Below, piece after piece: positions 54,652 to 62,873 of a stretch of 64,000 bases of DNA (the first letter of the stretch is position 1; every line of letters begins with the position of its first letter). Source of the stretch: Falsiphaeobacter marinintestinus (GTDB lineage Bacteria; Pseudomonadota; Alphaproteobacteria; Rhodobacterales; Rhodobacteraceae); assembly GCF_007923355.1 (NCBI RefSeq), contig NZ_VOGO01000013.1, forward strand, positions 1 to 64,000, in the 5' to 3' direction. Made by a program: the position numbers and the translations under genes. A model generated the notes under the pieces. The model did no database searches. It saw only the letters and a list, made by a program, of their open reading frames with translations, and was not told the origin of the DNA.

Positions 54652-55931
54652 TCGGCTATGTCTCGATCGGATTGCTGGCCCTGTTGGCCCTGTCCATTCC
54701 CGTTGGCATCGTGCTGTTTCTGTTGGGATTTGGCGTTGATATCTTCTTTTCCAGCTTCCCGCTGACACGCGGGTTGGGCAACATGGTCTGGTCGTCGTCC
54801 AATTCGGCCACTTTGATCGCCATCCCGTTCTTTGTCTTGCTGGGTGAAATCCTTGTGCGCAGCGGTGTCGCGACACGCACCTATGCGGCGTTGGATCGTT
54901 GGGTGTCGTGGTTGCCCGGCGGTTTGGTCCACGCCAATGTCGCCACGGCCACGATGTTTTCGGCGACCTCCGGATCTTCGGTAGCCACGGCTGCCACGGT
55001 TGCAACCGTTGCCATGCCACAGGCCGAAAAACTGGGCTATGATCCGAAACTGTTTTCAGGTGCCATAGCCGCCGGGGGCACGCTGGGCATCATGATCCCG
55101 CCGTCGATCAACCTGATCGTTTATGGCTTTCTCACGCAATCTTCGATCCCGCAATTGTTCCTTGCTGGTCTGATACCGGGCCTGGCACTCGCCATTGCCT
55201 TTATGGCCGTCACGGCCATCATCTGCATCATCCGCCCCGATCTGGGTGGCGTGCGACGTACATTCCCGTTGCCACAGATGCTGCGGGCTTTGATCGATCT
55301 GATCCCCATTCTGATCCTGTTCGGCCTGATCGTCGGGTCGATCTATCGCGGCTGGGCCACACCGACCGAAGCGGCGGCTGTTGGCGTCGCAGGCGCATTT
55401 GTTATCGCATTGGCCTTTGGCGGTGTCTCGTGGTCGATGCTCAGCCAAAGCCTGACTGGCACCGTCAAAATCACCTCGATGATCATGCTGATCGTCATCG
55501 GGGCCTCGTTCCTGAACTTCACACTTGCCTCGGCCGGGCTTGGGCGCGAACTGACTGCATTCATGACCGGGCTTGGCCTGACCCCGCTCAAAACAATTAT
55601 GGTGGTTGTGGTCCTTTACATTGTGCTTGGGTTTTTCATCGAAACGCTGTCGCTGATGGTTGTCACCATTCCGATCATCGTGCCGCTGGTCATCGCGCAG
55701 GGGTACGACGTGATCTGGTTCGGCATTCTGATGATCGTGTTGATCGAAATGGCCCTGATTACCCCACCGGTCGGCTTGAACCTTTATGTAGTCCAGGGCG
55801 CGCGAAAATCCGGCAGCTTAAACGAGGTGATGCTGGGGGCTTTGCCTTACTGCCTGACGATGCTGGCAATGGCCTTCCTGCTGATCGCGTTTCCGGGCAT
55901 CGCTTTGTTCCTGCCAAACGCCTTGCAGTGA
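54648..55931 (+). CDS. TRAP transporter large permease (second system)
   Basis: The 427-residue DctM-type protein has about 12 membrane segments. Diagnostic segments are ANVATATMFSATSGSSVATAATVATVAMPQAEKLGYDPKLFSGAIAAGGTLGIMIPPSINLIVYG and FGILMIVLIEMALITPPVGLNLYVVQGA. The start overlaps the DctQ stop. It is followed after 73 bp by the DUF2848 gene. Together with DctP and DctQ it imports the substrate for the two DUF enzymes. Confidence 0.94.
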   Translation: MIGYVSIGLLALLALSIPVGIVLFLLGFGVDIFFSSFPLTRGLGNMVWSSSNSATLIAIPFFVLLGEILVRSGVATRTYAALDRWVSWLPGGLVHANVATATMFSATSGSSVATAATVATVAMPQAEKLGYDPKLFSGAIAAGGTLGIMIPPSINLIVYGFLTQSSIPQLFLAGLIPGLALAIAFMAVTAIICIIRPDLGGVRRTFPLPQMLRALIDLIPILILFGLIVGSIYRGWATPTEAAAVGVAGAFVIALAFGGVSWSMLSQSLTGTVKITSMIMLIVIGASFLNFTLASAGLGRELTAFMTGLGLTPLKTIMVVVVLYIVLGFFIETLSLMVVTIPIIVPLVIAQGYDVIWFGILMIVLIEMALITPPVGLNLYVVQGARKSGSLNEVMLGALPYCLTMLAMAFLLIAFPGIALFLPNALQ

Positions 55932-56004
55932 TAGATCGCTGTCGCCGCCACATCATCGCAGGCCAAAGGCCGACTGCGTAAACTTAGACACACAGGAATA
56001 ACTC

Positions 56005-56658
56005 ATGCAGTTTTTGGTTGGATCAGAACACATCGATTTCGCAATCGACCGGCTTGTCGTCGCTGGCTGGACAGGCCGCAACGCAAAAGCCGTGCAGCAT
56101 CACATTGATGAACTGGCCGCCCTTGGCGTTGCGCCCCCGTCGACCACGCCCCTGTTCTATCAGGTTTCCAATACCCTGCTGACGCAAGACGCGGCGATTC
56201 AGGTGCTTGGCAGCGCCACATCGGGCGAGGCCGAGCCGCTGTTGATTGCTCAGGACGGCAAACTCTGGCTTGGGTTGGCGTCTGATCACACGGACCGCGA
56301 TCTTGAAGCGACCTCGGTCGCGGCGTCAAAGCAAGCCTGCTCCAAAGCCTGCGCATCCACGCTGTGGGATTTTGATTCGGTTCTGGACCACATCGACCAG
56401 TTGAAACTGCGGTCCTGGATCCAGGAAGGCGGCGACTGGACGCTGTATCAGAACGGCAGTCTTGATCAGATCATGCCCCTCGAAGCGCTGTCCAGACATC
56501 TTGATGGGATGGGAGTCGCGGCGATGTTGTGCGGCACACTTCCCGCCATCGGTGGTGTCCGCGCAGCGAACGATTTCCGGGCCGAACTCAGCGACCCCGT
56601 TCTGGAAAGAACACTGACACTGCAGTATCAGACCAATCCCTTGCAGATCGTCGCCTAA
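56005..56658 (+). CDS. DUF2848-family protein
   Basis: The 217-residue protein matches the DUF2848 pattern: VVAGWTGRNAKAVQHHIDELAALGVAPPSTTPLFYQVSNTLLTQDAAIQVLGSATSGEAEPLLIAQDGKLWLGLASDHTDRDLEATSVAASKQACSKACASTLWDF. The family is thought to resemble fumarylacetoacetate hydrolases, but no activity is established to my knowledge. It is the last gene of the LysR-DUF1445-TRAP operon, and acid residues in SDHTDRDLEA could bind metal. Its position suggests it acts on the same imported compound. Confidence 0.82.
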   Translation: MQFLVGSEHIDFAIDRLVVAGWTGRNAKAVQHHIDELAALGVAPPSTTPLFYQVSNTLLTQDAAIQVLGSATSGEAEPLLIAQDGKLWLGLASDHTDRDLEATSVAASKQACSKACASTLWDFDSVLDHIDQLKLRSWIQEGGDWTLYQNGSLDQIMPLEALSRHLDGMGVAAMLCGTLPAIGGVRAANDFRAELSDPVLERTLTLQYQTNPLQIVA

Positions 56659-56692
56659 GCCCCGCCGACCGTACCCAAGGCAGGTGCGGCAT

Positions 56693-57394
56693 TCACACCA
56701 TCTGGATCACGTCTTTTTCCACCGCCAGCATGTACCCACGCCGGGCGATGTTCTTGACCAGCAACTCACTCACCATCTGGTTGCCCAAGGTATCGCGCAG
56801 CCGTTTGATGCGTGTGGCCCCGGCCGCTTCTTCGCAATCGGCCGAGTTCTTGCCCGAGACCATCGCCTCAATCTCGATCCCCGACAGCACGTCGTCATCC
56901 ATCCGCGCCTCGGCCAGAACCGACAGAGTCTCCATCGCTGCGGCGGTCAGCTTGAAATCCATGTTGTTCAGGTAAACCGTGTTTTCCTCGCGGCTGATCA
57001 ACAGCGAATTCACCTGAATCCCGGCGCGTTCGATCTGGGCCATGCGGCGGTTGAACGCCACCAGAAGCACCAGAAACACCAGCGCCGCGACCATCATCGC
57101 GGTGGCAAAGACCAACAGCACAAAAATCACCATCCGGTAACTGGCCAGGGTATCGGAAAATGCAGTGCCCGATTGCGCCAGAATCTCAAGCAGCTTGATC
57201 TCGGCCTGGGTGGTTAGATCGTTCTCGACAAACACCTGTTCGACTCGCGCGTTGAACGCGTTGGCGTCTGGCAGGGTCAGCAACAGCACGGTTCCGGCCA
57301 CAACCAGAATAGCGACAATCGCGCCGATCCCGAGGCCGACCATCCGGGTGCCCGACCGGCGGGCGTCAGAAGCGGAGATAATATTGTCCGGCAT
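56693..57394 (-). CDS. Membrane protein with C-terminal winged-helix domain
   Basis: The 233-residue protein has a short cytoplasmic N-terminus, membrane segments at about residues 18-41 and 87-113, a 45-residue periplasmic loop between them, and a cytoplasmic C-terminus. Residues about 140-225 (FKLTAAAMETLSVLAEAR, GATRIKRLRDTLGNQMVSELLVKNIARRGYML) look like a winged helix of the OmpR/CadC type, but placed after the membrane part rather than before it. That order is the reverse of CadC. The ATG at 57394 has AAGGAAGG upstream. It overlaps a small secreted-protein gene by 29 bp. Confidence 0.7.
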   Translation of the reverse strand: MPDNIISASDARRSGTRMVGLGIGAIVAILVVAGTVLLLTLPDANAFNARVEQVFVENDLTTQAEIKLLEILAQSGTAFSDTLASYRMVIFVLLVFATAMMVAALVFLVLLVAFNRRMAQIERAGIQVNSLLISREENTVYLNNMDFKLTAAAMETLSVLAEARMDDDVLSGIEIEAMVSGKNSADCEEAAGATRIKRLRDTLGNQMVSELLVKNIARRGYMLAVEKDVIQMV

Positions 57395-57656
57395 CAGCCT
57401 TCCTTTGCTGCAAACCTTCGGGACCAAACACCGAGAGGACGTTCAGCAACGTCCACCCGTTCTGCTGCAACCGCTGCGCCGCTTCGCTGCGGGCGGCAGC
57501 CTTGTCACAGGATTGGGCTAACTGGATCACGCCATAATGCAGGCGCAGCGGGTTGTCGCGCTTGGCTTTGTAATCGGCATAACACTCGGCAGAAAACGCC
57601 GGTGCCGCCAACATCAGGCCCGCGATCAGGGCAAGGATATGGGTTCTGAGTCTCAT
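57366..57656 (-). CDS. Small secreted protein of unknown function
   Basis: The 96-residue product has a signal peptide (MRLRTHILALIAGLMLAAPAFSAECYA) and a mature part of about 74 residues with two cysteines (ECYADY; QSCDKA), possibly a disulfide. I recognise no family. It is translated just before the membrane/winged-helix gene, overlapping it by 29 bp, so the two are probably made together and may interact in the periplasm. It is divergent from the periplasmic protein gene at 57834. Confidence 0.65.
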   Translation of the reverse strand: MRLRTHILALIAGLMLAAPAFSAECYADYKAKRDNPLRLHYGVIQLAQSCDKAAARSEAAQRLQQNGWTLLNVLSVFGPEGLQQRKADAGQYYLRF

Positions 57657-57748
57657 GCCCCCACCCTGCTGTGAAACGCTTGGTTATTCAATGACAACAG
57701 GGGCCTGAACGGTGCGTTATCCAATAACAGGGGGGTGATATTGCCTGT

Positions 57749-57823
57749 CTTTCGGGGTCGGGGCCAGTGTTGGGTCATCAACCGTCCACACAATCGGACA
57801 CCCCATCACACCGACCCCGAAAG
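57749..57823 (+). promoter_or_regulatory. Possible structured 5' leader sequestering a ribosome site
   Basis: CTTTCGGGGTCGG (57749-57761) and CCGACCCCGAAAG (57811-57823) are perfect 13-bp arms 49 bases apart. Inside them GTTG/CAAC (57769-57782) and GTCC/GGAC (57784-57799) can form two small stems, giving a three-way junction. The right arm overlaps the GAAAGGA ribosome site of the gene starting at 57834. The alternative CCCC at 57801 could pair with the G-runs. This is a fold seen by eye, not a computed one. Confidence 0.6.
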
Positions 57824-57833
57824 GACCCTCGAC

Positions 57834-58322
57834 ATGCACCGCAAATTCATCGCCATGATCTGTGCCTCCGCCCTTGCCGTTACGGCCTTTACCGCTCCCG
57901 CCCGCGCCGACGATGATGTCGCCAAGATGATCGCGGGCCTTGCCGTTCTCGCCATCATCGGTGCGGCAATCAACGATCACAATGACAACGACACCGTGGT
58001 CGTCCAGCGCCGCGCCCAGCCATATTACCCGCCGCAGAACCCCGGGCATTCTTATTCGGTCCGTCCGCCGCAGGTGGTCCAGCCCAAGCCGCTGCCGCGT
58101 CAGATCACCCGGTATGACCTGCCGAGAAGCTGTCTCAAGACCGTGCGCCGTGGCCGGGACGAGTTCAAGATTTTGGGCGGCAATTGCCTGCAGAACAACT
58201 ATCGCCTGACCGACTCGCTGCCGAAGGCCTGCAAGGTTCAGGTGCAGGGCAACAAGGGCACTCGCGCCGGGTACAAGCCCCATTGCCTGCGGGAACGCGG
58301 CTATAACCTCAGCCGCAAGTAA
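57834..58322 (+). CDS. Small periplasmic protein of unknown function
   Basis: The 162-residue product has a signal peptide (MHRKFIAMICASALAVTAFTAPARADD) followed by a hydrophobic stretch (AKMIAGLAVLAIIGAAIN), a proline-rich linker (residues about 60-95), and a basic C-terminal region with four cysteines (SCLKTVRRGRDEFKILGGNC, KACKVQVQ, PHCLRERGY). I do not recognise the family. The ATG at 57834 follows GAAAGGA, which lies inside a long inverted repeat. A clear terminator at 58371 ends the transcript. Confidence 0.7.
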   Translation: MHRKFIAMICASALAVTAFTAPARADDDVAKMIAGLAVLAIIGAAINDHNDNDTVVVQRRAQPYYPPQNPGHSYSVRPPQVVQPKPLPRQITRYDLPRSCLKTVRRGRDEFKILGGNCLQNNYRLTDSLPKACKVQVQGNKGTRAGYKPHCLRERGYNLSRK

Positions 58323-58370
58323 CCCGACAATCGAGCAGAAGAGGGGCAGCCAAGCCCCCACTGACCAAGG

Positions 58371-58406
58371 TCGCGCCGTTCGGGAAACCGGGCGGCGCGA
58401 TTTTTT
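58371..58406 (+). terminator. Intrinsic terminator after the periplasmic protein gene
   Basis: TCGCGCCG and CGGCGCGA form a perfect 8-bp GC-rich stem with a 14-base loop and are followed by six T residues. It lies 49 bp after the stop codon. Confidence 0.92.
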
Positions 58407-58538
58407 GTCCGCAACCGGACTTTCCACTTGCAACCACCCAATCAGAGGCGCAGCTTGCCAGTGAATGCGCCGCACCGGTCAATTTCGGGCCCCCATGTGC
58501 CACGCATCGATCCTGTCATCTGGCTTACGGACCCAACC

Positions 58539-59801
58539 ATGAAGCCGAAGATTCTGACCTCTATGGGCGATTATTCGTCCGAGGCGCTGCGCGCCGATGT
58601 CCTTGCGGGCATCACTGTTGGTATGGTTGCACTGCCGCTCAGCCTTGCCATCGCAATTGCCTCTGGCGCTCCCCCAGAAACCGGGCTGGTCACGGCGATC
58701 ATCGCGGGCCTGCTGATTTCTTTGTTCGGCGGCAGCCGTGTGCAGATCGGCGGCCCGACCGGAGCCTTCATCGTCGTGGTTTATGGCGTGGTTCAGGATC
58801 ACGGGTATCAAGGATTGGTTCTGGCGACGTTCATGGCCGGGCTGATCCTGCTGGTCGCCGGGTTTCTGCGCTTGGGTAAACTGATCCGGTACGTCCCCGA
58901 ACCGGTGATCAACGGGTTCACCATTGGCATCGCCGTGATCATCGCCACCAGCCAGCTCAAGGACATTCTGGGCCTCGACATGGCGCAGGTGCCTGCGGAT
59001 TTCATCGAAAAGGTTCCGGCGTTATGGGCGGCCCGGGCGACCTTTGATACCAGCAGCGTAATCCTCGGGCTGATCACCATTGTGGCCATCGTTGCGCTGC
59101 GCCGACTGTTCCCCAAGTTTCCGGGCCTGATCTTTGCGGTCGCGGGCACTTCCGCCCTTGCGGCTTGGCTGCACCTGCCTGCCGATACCATCTTCTCTCG
59201 CTTCGGTGCGCTGCCATCTCACTTGCCGACGCCTGCCTTCCCACAGATGTCGATGGCCACTGTGACCGAATTGCTGCCCTCGGCCATCGTCATTGCGTTC
59301 CTTGCGGGCATTGAATCGCTGCTGTCCGCCATCGTTGCCGACCGCATGATCGGTGGCCACCATCGCTCAAACGCCGAACTGCTGGCCCAAGGGGCCGCCA
59401 ATCTGGGCTCGGCCCTGTTCGGCGGCCTGCCTGCAACCGGGGCCATTGCCCGCACCGCGACCAACGTGCGGGCGGGCGGGCGCACACCCGTGGCGGGCAT
59501 CGTTCATGCGCTGACTGTCTTGTTGGTGATGATGCTGGCGGCGCCGCTGGCCGGATACCTGGCCATGCCAGCGCTTGCGGGCCTGCTGATCCTGACCGCC
59601 TGGAACATGAGCGAACCGCAAAACTGGAAAACCTATGTCTCGGGTCGGCGGTCTGATGCCATTTTGATGCTGCTGACGCTGGTCCTGACGGTTCTGGCCG
59701 ACCTGACCGTTGCAATCGGGGTCGGCGTTGCCGTCGGACTGGCCCTGCGCCTGATACGGCGTGACGTTCCACCAGAAGACTGGACGCCGCCTCAACACTG
59801 A
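58539..59801 (+). CDS. SulP-family anion transporter without STAS domain
   Basis: The 420-residue protein has the SulP membrane core: ADVLAGITVGMVALPLSLAIAIASGAPPETGLVTAIIAGLLISLFGGSRVQIGGPTGAFIVVVYG near the N-terminus and LLPSAIVIAFLAGIESLLSAIVADRMIGGHHRSNAELLAQGAANLGSALFGGLPATGAIARTATNVRAGGRTP further on. SulP proteins carry sulfate, bicarbonate or dicarboxylates. It stops soon after the last helix (RRDVPPEDWTPPQH), so the usual cytoplasmic STAS domain is absent. The start at 58539 (MKPKILTSMGDYSSEA) is preferred, but an upstream GTG is possible. rnhB follows after 45 bp. Confidence 0.88.
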   Translation: MKPKILTSMGDYSSEALRADVLAGITVGMVALPLSLAIAIASGAPPETGLVTAIIAGLLISLFGGSRVQIGGPTGAFIVVVYGVVQDHGYQGLVLATFMAGLILLVAGFLRLGKLIRYVPEPVINGFTIGIAVIIATSQLKDILGLDMAQVPADFIEKVPALWAARATFDTSSVILGLITIVAIVALRRLFPKFPGLIFAVAGTSALAAWLHLPADTIFSRFGALPSHLPTPAFPQMSMATVTELLPSAIVIAFLAGIESLLSAIVADRMIGGHHRSNAELLAQGAANLGSALFGGLPATGAIARTATNVRAGGRTPVAGIVHALTVLLVMMLAAPLAGYLAMPALAGLLILTAWNMSEPQNWKTYVSGRRSDAILMLLTLVLTVLADLTVAIGVGVAVGLALRLIRRDVPPEDWTPPQH

Positions 59802-59846
59802 TCAAAGCCCCTTGCATCCTATCGCGCGCGCAGGCAGCACAGGAGG

Positions 59847-60464
59847 ATGACAACGCCCGATGACAGCCTTGAATGCGCCGCCCAAGCGCGGGGATTCCTG
59901 CGGATCGCAGGAGTAGACGAAGTCGGCCGCGGCCCGCTGGCCGGGCCGGTGACCGCCGCCGCCGTGGTTTTGGATCTTGAACAGGTGCCCGAGGGCCTGA
60001 ACGACTCCAAGCAGCTCAGCCTCAAACGCCGCACTCTGCTTGAGCCTTTGATCGCGGAAAAGGCCCAGGTCTCAATCGCCCACGCCAGCGTCGCCGAGAT
60101 CGACCAGATCAATATCCTGCGCGCCAGCCACCTTGCCATGGAGCGCGCAATCGCCGCGCTGGATCCGCCGCCTGATTTCGCCCTGATTGATGGCAATCGC
60201 ATCCCGCGCGAATTGATGATCCCGGCGCAGGCGGTGGTCAAAGGTGACACCCGTTCCGTGTCGATTGCAGCGGCCTCAATTATGGCCAAAATGTGTCGCG
60301 ATCGGCTCATGGTGGATTTGGCGCAACAGCATCCCGGTTATGGCTGGGAAACCAACGCCGGGTATCCGTCAAAAAGCCACAAAGCGGCGCTGGTCAAATT
60401 CGGTGTAACCCCACACCATAGACGTTCGTTCAAACCGGTCCACAATATCTTGTATCAAGAATAA
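59847..60464 (+). CDS. rnhB: Ribonuclease HII
   Basis: RNase HII cuts RNA in RNA-DNA hybrids and removes single ribonucleotides. The 205-residue protein has the first catalytic block IAGVDEVGRGPLAGPVTAAAVVLD (DE near residues 23-24), LNDSKQLSLKRR, and DGNRIPRELMIPAQAVVKGDTRSVSIAAASIMAKMCRDRLM. The start is somewhat uncertain: AGGAGG abuts the ATG at 59847 with no spacer, which is poor for initiation, and no better start is seen. ccrM follows 102 bp downstream, a neighbour pair common in Alphaproteobacteria. Confidence 0.95.
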   Translation: MTTPDDSLECAAQARGFLRIAGVDEVGRGPLAGPVTAAAVVLDLEQVPEGLNDSKQLSLKRRTLLEPLIAEKAQVSIAHASVAEIDQINILRASHLAMERAIAALDPPPDFALIDGNRIPRELMIPAQAVVKGDTRSVSIAAASIMAKMCRDRLMVDLAQQHPGYGWETNAGYPSKSHKAALVKFGVTPHHRRSFKPVHNILYQE

Positions 60465-60477
60465 TTTGTAACCTACT

Positions 60478-60515
60478 GATTCAAAAAGAATTTGACCGCG
60501 AATCGCCTTTGACTC
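60478..60515. promoter_or_regulatory. Three GANTC sites upstream of ccrM
   Basis: GATTC (60478-60482), GAATC (60500-60504) and GACTC (60511-60515) lie within 38 bp, 52 to 89 bp before the start of the GANTC methylase gene. In Caulobacter the ccrM promoter contains GANTC sites and methylation dampens its activity, so feedback is likely here. Confidence 0.65.
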
Positions 60516-60524
60516 ATCCTATGA

Positions 60525-61670
<1,146 letters not shown>

Positions 61671-61733
61671 CCCACACCTCGACTTATCAAAGTTACCGCC
61701 GGTGCCTGTGGCCTGACACAAGGCACTCAACTT

Positions 61734-61763
61734 GACCCCGCCATTCTATGGCGGGGTCTTTTT
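61734..61763. terminator. Bidirectional terminator between ccrM and the first Hint gene
   Basis: GACCCCGCCA and TGGCGGGGTC form a perfect 10-bp stem with loop TTCTA and are followed by five T on the plus strand. It ends ccrM and also lies about 25 bp past the Hint-gene stop. The paralogous Hint gene has a near-copy of it at 62823. Confidence 0.9.
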
Positions 61764-61783
61764 CATGTTTGCAAAGACCGCGT

Positions 61784-62716
61784 CTAAGCCGCGTCTTGTT
61801 CTGAGATCAACTGTCGAACTGATGCTGGCAACTGCCGTGCACTCATCGCGCGCGGATAGGGCAGTTCCTTGATGTCGCCAGCTTTGTCGTAGAAGGCTTC
61901 GTACTCGCCATGATTCTGGAAAGTCCGACGCGAGACGTTGTCGATGAAGGTCTCTGAGGGCGAGCCATTTGCCAGGATGATCTCATGGTTCTCGGTTTCG
62001 ATGTGATAGACCGTGAAAGTGTCGCCAAGTTCCGCAAGTGGAACACGGATGATCGTGGTGCCATTCACCATAGCGCCAGCATGGCACAGAACACTGTCCA
62101 GCAGCATCGCGTGATTGTTGGTCACAGTCAGATCCGAATGTGGCAGGCCGTCGCCAAGCGATCCGGCAGTCATCCGAATTGGGCGCAGATGTTCCGCTGG
62201 ATGAAAGATTTTCGCCATCGTTTTGGCACCCAACCATCTGACAGCCACTTCTTTTCCGTCTGCGGTCAACACCAAGTCGCCCGCTTTCAAAGTCTCGACG
62301 GCGCGCTCTCCGTTTGGCGTTGCGATCAGCGTACCGGCCGCAAAACAAACAGGGTAGGGGTTCGTATCGAAGTCACCGCTGTCAATAACATTGGGTAGAT
62401 CGGCCGTAGCGGCTGCTTCGTCCAATGTACTAAAAATATATGCTTGGTCTGTGTCTGGGTCACCGTCAGAATCTTCCTGATAGATTACGAGGTAAAGTTC
62501 ACCTGACGAAGACGTGTAGGTTCCTGCGAACTCTCCAAAATAGTCGGTGCCGCCAACGTTAATCGTCAGAGTTTCACCGACTGTGAATTCACTACTCCCG
62601 GCATCGTTGTCGGATACAACTCCATCGACGTCGGTATGGTTGCCTGAATCCTTGTAGTTGTGACTGTTCCCATTTCGTTCATATTCTAAAACGGAACTGT
62701 AAGACCAATCTGCCAT
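61784..62716 (-). CDS. Hint-domain protein (first copy)
   Basis: The 310-residue protein has a variable acidic N-terminal part (residues 1-120) and a C-terminal Hint_2 domain (about 124-300) of the Hedgehog/intein fold. The nucleophile is C124 in VCFAAGTLIATPNGERAVETLKAGDLVL; H202 in LTVTNNHAMLLD and H244 in YHIETENHEIILANG are the conserved histidines. The activity (self-cleavage or ligation) is not proved for this family. The start at 62716 has GGAGGG upstream. It is a tandem duplicate of the gene at 62874. Confidence 0.85.
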   Translation of the reverse strand: MADWSYSSVLEYERNGNSHNYKDSGNHTDVDGVVSDNDAGSSEFTVGETLTINVGGTDYFGEFAGTYTSSSGELYLVIYQEDSDGDPDTDQAYIFSTLDEAAATADLPNVIDSGDFDTNPYPVCFAAGTLIATPNGERAVETLKAGDLVLTADGKEVAVRWLGAKTMAKIFHPAEHLRPIRMTAGSLGDGLPHSDLTVTNNHAMLLDSVLCHAGAMVNGTTIIRVPLAELGDTFTVYHIETENHEIILANGSPSETFIDNVSRRTFQNHGEYEAFYDKAGDIKELPYPRAMSARQLPASVRQLISEQDAA

Positions 62717-62822
62717 GTATCCCTCCCTGGACCAGTTTGACCCCGATAGTCGAAACAACGACCAACGCGAGGGCTATATAAAAATACAAACCGCAAAAAA
62801 AATTGGCGGCCTTCGAAAATGC

Positions 62823-62847
62823 GACCCCACCATTTTTTGGTGGGGTC
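62823..62847 (-). terminator. Terminator of the second Hint gene
   Basis: GACCCCACCA and TGGTGGGGTC form a perfect 10-bp stem with loop TTTTT; the minus-strand continuation is GCATTTTC. It lies 26 bp past the Hint stop and resembles the hairpin at 61734. Confidence 0.8.
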
Positions 62848-62873
62848 TGTATTCATATTCGTTGTTGTTGAGC

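Noticed and set aside
57735-57833. N-terminal extension of the periplasmic protein (start at 57735)
   Set aside because: The frame is open, but the later ATG at 57834 opens a proper signal peptide and has a ribosome site.
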